Source of the DNA: Chloroflexota bacterium
GTDB lineage: Bacteria > Chloroflexota > Dehalococcoidia > Lucifugimonadales > JADFKI01
DNA: 9,940 nt
Direction of reading: 5' to 3'
NCBI GenBank assembly: GCA_022565015.1
Contig: JADFKI010000124.1
Span: 1 to 9,940 of the forward strand
Below the pieces are notes generated by a model. The model was given only the letters and a program-made list of their open reading frames with translations, searched no databases and was not told the DNA's origin. Numbering within the stretch: position 1 is the stretch's first letter; the number at the start of each line of letters is the position of its first letter. Positions 6,374 to 9,940 of the stretch are shown here, in pieces. Made by a program: the position numbers and the translations under genes.

Positions 6374-7423
6374 TTAAGCATATTGCGTGAAGTCGTAACG
6401 CCGCCAGAAGCCGTCCACCAACTCATCGTACATCTGCTTCACTGTCCGCCACGGGTAAGCGCTCGCCTGCTCTTCTTCGCTGAGCTTCTCGGGCTCCCGC
6501 GCCCGGCACTTGTCCCAGTACATCGTCAGGTAACGGATATGCAGGAACTCCGGTAATTTTTTCAGCCAATGGGCGGACAGACTATTTTGCTCTCGATAGC
6601 CGGCCATGAAGGAATCCATGAAATAGGTCAAAAAGGTCTGGCCATCCATCTTCTTGCCGCCGCTCCAGTACTCGTACTCGCCGCGCTCGTAGTGACGTGC
6701 CTGCGCCAGAATGACGTTCTGCAGCACGGTCGAGAAATCCGCGAGAAACCAGTCGTAATGGGCGTTGTCGAAATCGAAGGGCCTGATCGTCCCGTCATCG
6801 ACAAAGAAATTCCACTGGTGGAGGTCCGAGTGTATGAGACCGAAGGAGTCCTTATCCTGAGGGAGGGCCATGAGCCATTCCTTTGCGCGACGCGTCTCCT
6901 CCCGGATAAAGCTCGGCATGTCGGGCGGGTGGTCCTGAAGCTGCCAGTCGCGGTCCTCGTGCCAGTAGCGCCTGCGTATGGCCTCGGAGGATGGCTCGTA
7001 ATGCTTTGTCAGCGCGTGCATTCGACCGATGACGGCGCCCCACTCCTTGAACAGTGTGGGCGTCCAGTGCCTCCAGTCGACCAGAGCGCCAGGCGCCTTC
7101 TCGTAAGCGAAGGCCAGGAAGCTGCCTTTTTTGGCCTCGAGCACCTCGACCAGGTTTCCCCTCAACGAGGACACAGCACGCGGCGCGGCAACACCCCCTT
7201 CGGCGACGTAGTTGACGAACTCCAGCTCGCCCATGATGTTTTCGCGGCTGCGATGCAGGGTGTGGGTAATCTTGAGGATGAGGCTCTCTTCGCCCCGACG
7301 GCAGTCATAGACGAGGCTATGCTGCCCGTCCAGGAGCGTCAGCCCGCCGGCGTCGATGCCGAAACGCCTGGTCGCCTCGGCCAGGACGTCATCGTTGTAG
7401 AGGTCTTCGTATTCCCTAAGCAT
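6374..7423 (-). CDS. Aminoglycoside/homoserine kinase-type phosphotransferase (APH family)
   Basis: A protein-kinase-like small-molecule phosphotransferase of 349 residues. Lys51 in SLILKIT is the likely ATP-anchoring lysine and Glu66/Glu68 in GELEFVNYV a probable partner. The catalytic loop is IHSDLHQWNFF with Asp200 and Asn205 (Brenner motif HxDxxxxN), and the metal-binding motif is PFDFDNA with Asp217/Asp219. These give the family firmly. The substrate may be an aminoglycoside, choline, homoserine, fructosamine or another small alcohol; the sequence does not tell. The start ATG at 7421-7423 has only a weak GGA upstream. The stop is TAA. It converges with the methyltransferase (144 nt between stops, no clear terminator) and lies downstream of the truncated GMC paralogue on the same strand, separated by a hairpin-containing spacer. 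An antibiotic-resistance role should not be assumed. Confidence 0.9.
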   Translation of the reverse strand: MLREYEDLYNDDVLAEATRRFGIDAGGLTLLDGQHSLVYDCRRGEESLILKITHTLHRSRENIMGELEFVNYVAEGGVAAPRAVSSLRGNLVEVLEAKKGSFLAFAYEKAPGALVDWRHWTPTLFKEWGAVIGRMHALTKHYEPSSEAIRRRYWHEDRDWQLQDHPPDMPSFIREETRRAKEWLMALPQDKDSFGLIHSDLHQWNFFVDDGTIRPFDFDNAHYDWFLADFSTVLQNVILAQARHYERGEYEYWSGGKKMDGQTFLTYFMDSFMAGYREQNSLSAHWLKKLPEFLHIRYLTMYWDKCRAREPEKLSEEEQASAYPWRTVKQMYDELVDGFWRRYDFTQYA

Positions 7424-7508
7424 GTGCTGTCCGTTCAGCTTGATGATTGCGGTGTCAGGAATAGCAGGGAGACGGCCTTCACCCCGCCCTTCATCACCCC
7501 CATCCTAA

Positions 7509-7530
7509 CCTTCCCCATCGAGGGGGAAGG
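7509..7530. repeat. REP-like intergenic hairpin
   Basis: CCTTCCCC (7509-7516) and GGGGAAGG (7523-7530) form a perfect 8-bp inverted repeat with loop ATCGAG. It is followed on the plus strand by GATTTTTAA and preceded by a C-rich stretch (about 7482-7508). This composition (CATCCTAACCTTCCCC and its complement) is typical of dispersed intergenic palindromes in bacterial genomes. It could also serve as a plus-strand terminator. It sits between GMC paralogue 2 and the phosphotransferase, both minus strand. Confidence 0.6.
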
Positions 7531-7594
7531 GATTTTTAATTCACACCGTTTCACGACATCGCCTCATGAAACGCGGAGGAGGAGAGGTCCGCCT

Positions 7595-9028
7595 CTACCT
7601 GCCCTGCTTGATGAAGTCGGCGACGCGTTCGCCCATCATGATGATCGTCACGTTCGTGTTGGCGCGCACGCAGTCGGGCATGATGGAGCCGTCCACTATG
7701 CGCAGGCCGTCGAGTCCGTGCACCTTGCCGTACTGGTCGACCACCGCCATCGGGTCCGACGACCGGCCCATCTTGCACGTGCCGGAAATGTGATGCATGG
7801 TGGAGACATTGCGGAGTATCCAGTTGTCCAGCGCCTCATCGGAGTCGATATCGGCCTCGGGCGGCTGCTCCAAGCTGTCGATAATCTCCCGGAAGCCCTC
7901 GTGCTCGCTTAGCCTGATGCAGACGCGGACGCCGTCGCGAAGTCTCTGGCGGTCGAAGGACTCGCTCAGGAAGTTGTAGTCGAGGAAGGGCTGGACACTG
8001 GGGTCGCCGGAGGTCAGCTTTATCTCGCCTGATGATGTCGCCAGGTAGATGCCGACGGACATTATGAGCAGGCGTAGGTCGTTGTTGAAGCGCATGATCG
8101 TAATCATGTCGTTCTTCAGGTCTGAGCCCTCTGCGGTGTAACGGAGGGCGACCTTCTGCGCACCCACGCCTATTGGCGGGATGGGAAAGTCGTCTCTGGC
8201 GTGCCACCTTACCTGGACGGCAGGATGGTCTCTCAGATTTTGACCTACGCCGGGAGCGTCCTTGACAACGGGTATGCCGACCGATTCCAGGTCCGCGGCC
8301 GGACCGACTCCCGACAGCATCAGCAGGTGGGGCGAGCCGATGGGCCCGGCGCTGAGGACGATCTCGTCTCCGTAAACGCTGAAGACCTCGTCTCCGCTCT
8401 CCACCTCGACGCCGACGGCGCGGTTGCCCTCGAACAGGACCTTCCCCACCATGCAGTTGCCTCGGATGGTCAAGTTCAGGCGATGGCGCGCGGGGTTCAG
8501 GTAGCCCAGCGCCGTGCTCCATCGGATGCCGTTCGGATTATTCAAGGCGTAGGGGCCGATACCGGTGGCCTCGGGGTGGTTATGATCGGGATTCGCCGGG
8601 AATCCGGCCTCGAGGCAGGCGTTATAAAAGGTCATCTGGTCCGTTAGTAAGTCCTCGATCTTGTGGCGCCTGGCGATGATGGGACCGTCGGTGCCGTGGA
8701 AGTCGTCGCGGTAGTCCATGTCCGTTTCGAGCTTTCGATAGTACGGCAGGACATTTTGGAAGCTCCACTCGTCGTTGCCCATGGAGACCCAGCGGTCGAA
8801 ATCCTCCGGAATGGCCCGCAGAAACACCTGGCCGTTGATGGCGCTGGTACCGCCGGTGACCTTACCCCTTGGCACGTCCATGGGAGCGGCCAAATCGGTG
8901 GCCTTGCCGACGAATTTCCAGTCGTGCTTGTCGTCGATGTTGAAGAAGTCTGCCCCGGTACCCAGACCGAGCTTAAGGTCGTCGGGGGTCGAGTCGAGAT
9001 CGGCATAATCGTTGCCTGCCTCGAGAAG
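7595..9028 (-). pseudogene. GMC-family oxidoreductase paralogue 2, 5'-truncated
   Basis: About 477 residues of a second GMC flavoenzyme, clearly paralogous to the one at 3728-5278. It keeps the first signature (PRGKVTGGTSAINGQ), the second (GSPHLLMLSGVGP), the active-site His in HHISGTCKMG, Asn in RANTNVTIIMMGER, and a TAG stop. Homology begins abruptly at LLEAGNDYADL, which corresponds to residue 31 of paralogue 1, so the start codon and the GAGSAG FAD-binding motif are missing. The frame stays open upstream to 9505, but that stretch is antisense to the arginyl-tRNA synthetase and prepilin peptidase remnants and is not part of this protein. Without the dinucleotide-binding motif it should not bind FAD. 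Either a real truncation or an assembly/amplification chimera cut it at about 9020-9028, next to the palindrome CTCGAG. Confidence 0.85.
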
Positions 9029-9244
9029 CTGATGGCCGAAGGCGGGGACGGCTCGGTGGCCATCAGCGAGGGCGCCCTGTGCATCTTCATGGAGGGCTTT
9101 ACCACCCGCTAAAACGAACCGTTGCCCCTCATGTTGCGCAAGTCGGACGGGGCGTATCTCTATGCCACGTCCGACGTGGCAGCCATCATCCACCGGGTGG
9201 AGGAGCTCAAGGCAACGCGGATAATCTACGTGGTCGGCCTGCCC
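9026..9244 (+). pseudogene. argS: Arginyl-tRNA synthetase internal fragment with stop
   Basis: About 73 codons of the class I arginyl-tRNA synthetase catalytic core. The stretch SEGALCIFMEGFTTR, then TAA at 9110-9112, then in the same frame NEPLPLMLRKSDGAYLYATS, DVAAIIHRVEEL and ATRIIYVVG match the family pattern (SDGAxVxFLxGF, EPLPLIVRKSDGGYLYATTDLAAI, ADRIIYVV). The TAA falls where the family usually has Asp, Glu or Lys, so a GAA or AAA to TAA change would explain it. The N-terminal HIGH-containing part and the KMSKS-like/anticodon-binding part are absent. The fragment is cut on the left against the inverted GMC gene and on the right against the prepilin peptidase. It cannot be functional as it stands. 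Confidence 0.78.
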
Positions 9245-9940
9245 GCATTGCGGGCAGCGCATTGGCTGGTACGACAACCTCCCTATTTTAAGCTTCGTAC
9301 TCCTGCGCGGCCGGTGTCGACACTGCCGGGTCCCCATCGCGACGCGATACGTGGTCGTTGAAGCATCGATGGCTGTCATCGTGTTGATGCTGCTGGACGC
9401 CTTCTTCATCGGGCAGGTTCGCTCCGGGGTGTGCGCAAACGGGGGCCGGTTCGGGCTCACCGACGACCTGGCCTCCGATTGGCAGATCTTGCTCGCCCAC
9501 GTCATCCTGTTCGCTTGTTTGTTGTCGATGTCGGCGATCGATCTGGAACATTACTGGGTGGACGTGCGCTTCACGAACGCCGCGACGGCGGTGGGCTTCG
9601 TGCTCCACACGCTGTGGACCCCCAAACACAGCGCTGGCTGGATCCGTCCGTTCGACACCACCGCGGTAATGGCGATCCTCGCGATTGTGGGCATGGGCGT
9701 GGTCTGGTTGGTGTTGCGTTGCCGACCCGCAGTCGCCGAGCCATTGCATGGAGCGGAGAACGGCGCGGAGCCATTACATGGAACGGAGGTGCCCACGGGT
9801 AAGGAAGCGTTCGGGGCCGGGGGATCCTCTCAGGCGGAAAACTGCGCCGCGCCGCCGTCCCGGGCGTTTGGATGGGCGGCGAGGTTGGTTCTCCTCGGAC
9901 TCTTCGCCGTGTTGCTTCTAGATTCCGGCACTAATCAGCC
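9240..9940 (+). CDS. Prepilin peptidase (A24 family), partial at both ends
   Basis: An inner-membrane aspartic peptidase/N-methylase that processes type IV pilin or type II secretion pseudopilin leaders. The frame starting at TGC 9240 stays open to the window end (233 codons). It shows the zinc-type tetracysteine region CPHCGQRIGWYDNLPILSF, then LLRGRCRHCRVPI and RYVVVEA, followed by hydrophobic segments and the first catalytic-Asp region SAIDLEHYWVDVR. The second Asp motif (GxGD) would lie beyond the window. The N-terminal membrane helix normally found before the cysteines is missing; a TAA lies in frame at 9222-9224, so no start is available upstream. A long hydrophilic insertion follows residue 160, including an imperfect 30-nt repeat. 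The long linkers remind me of Planctomycetota homologues, which is only an impression. It may come from another genome than the rest of the window. Confidence 0.8.
9738..9788 (+). repeat. Imperfect tandem repeat, period 30 nt
   Basis: Two 21-nt units at 9738-9758 and 9768-9788 differ at two positions (GAGCCATT[G/A]CATGGA[G/A].. pattern) and are offset by exactly 30 nt, so they stay in frame and encode EPLHGAE and EPLHGTE in the hydrophilic insertion of the prepilin peptidase. Confidence 0.65.

Noticed and set aside
6569..7912. 447-codon plus-strand open frame spanning the phosphotransferase and GMC paralogue 2 ends
   Set aside because: It crosses two well-supported minus-strand genes and the intergenic palindrome between them. 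The translation has no recognisable motif.
9029..9505. N-terminal extension of GMC paralogue 2 to 636 residues
   Set aside because: The added residues are the antisense of an arginyl-tRNA synthetase fragment and a prepilin peptidase. They contain no FAD-binding motif, so the open frame is accidental.
1..9940. CRISPR array, tRNA, rRNA, transposase or phage genes
   Set aside because: I found no regularly spaced repeats, no tRNA cloverleaf and no transposase, integrase or phage protein motifs on either strand.

Overview
The window looks like chromosomal sequence from a GC-rich, uncultivated bacterium. The two glucose-methanol-choline (GMC) oxidoreductases, the amidase with a small partner protein, the DUF3179 lipoprotein and the fructosamine/aminoglycoside-type phosphotransferase resemble proteins I associate with marine Chloroflexota (SAR202-like). 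That placement rests on remembered family resemblance, not on a search. Nearly all intact genes lie on the minus strand. The exceptions are one methyltransferase at 5558-6229 and the fragments at the right end.

From left to right (minus strand unless stated): an amidase-signature enzyme preceded by a 69-residue GatC/AtzG-like partner (226-1845); a DUF3179 lipoprotein (2034-3617) interrupted by one in-frame TGA; a full-length GMC flavoenzyme (3728-5278); a C-terminal remnant of an alpha/beta hydrolase (5344-5514); a plus-strand SAM-dependent O-methyltransferase (5558-6229); a phosphotransferase (6374-7423); a second GMC paralogue lacking its FAD-binding N-terminus (7595-9028); then, on the plus strand, an arginyl-tRNA synthetase scrap with an internal stop (9026-9244) and a prepilin peptidase without its N-terminus that runs off the window (9240-9940).

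The most notable item is the DUF3179 gene. The two halves flanking the TGA are in the same frame and both match the family. The TGA sits exactly where the family has the first cysteine of its CxxC motif (SW-TGA-TLC instead of SWCxLC). Twenty nucleotides beyond it is a perfect 5-bp hairpin with a CGUGU loop, close to the geometry of a bacterial SECIS element. This makes a selenocysteine-containing DUF3179 protein (U-T-L-C redox motif) a serious candidate. The main alternative is a simple nonsense mutation or sequencing error.

The right end (about 9020-9245) carries two abrupt junctions within 225 bases, one inverted at CTCGAG and one direct at CTGCCC. It may be a genomic scar or an assembly/amplification chimera, so the prepilin peptidase should not be assumed to come from the same genome. 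The functional links that can be drawn are local: the amidase with its small partner, and two paralogous GMC oxidoreductases of a catabolic/oxidative type. Nothing ties the whole window into one pathway.
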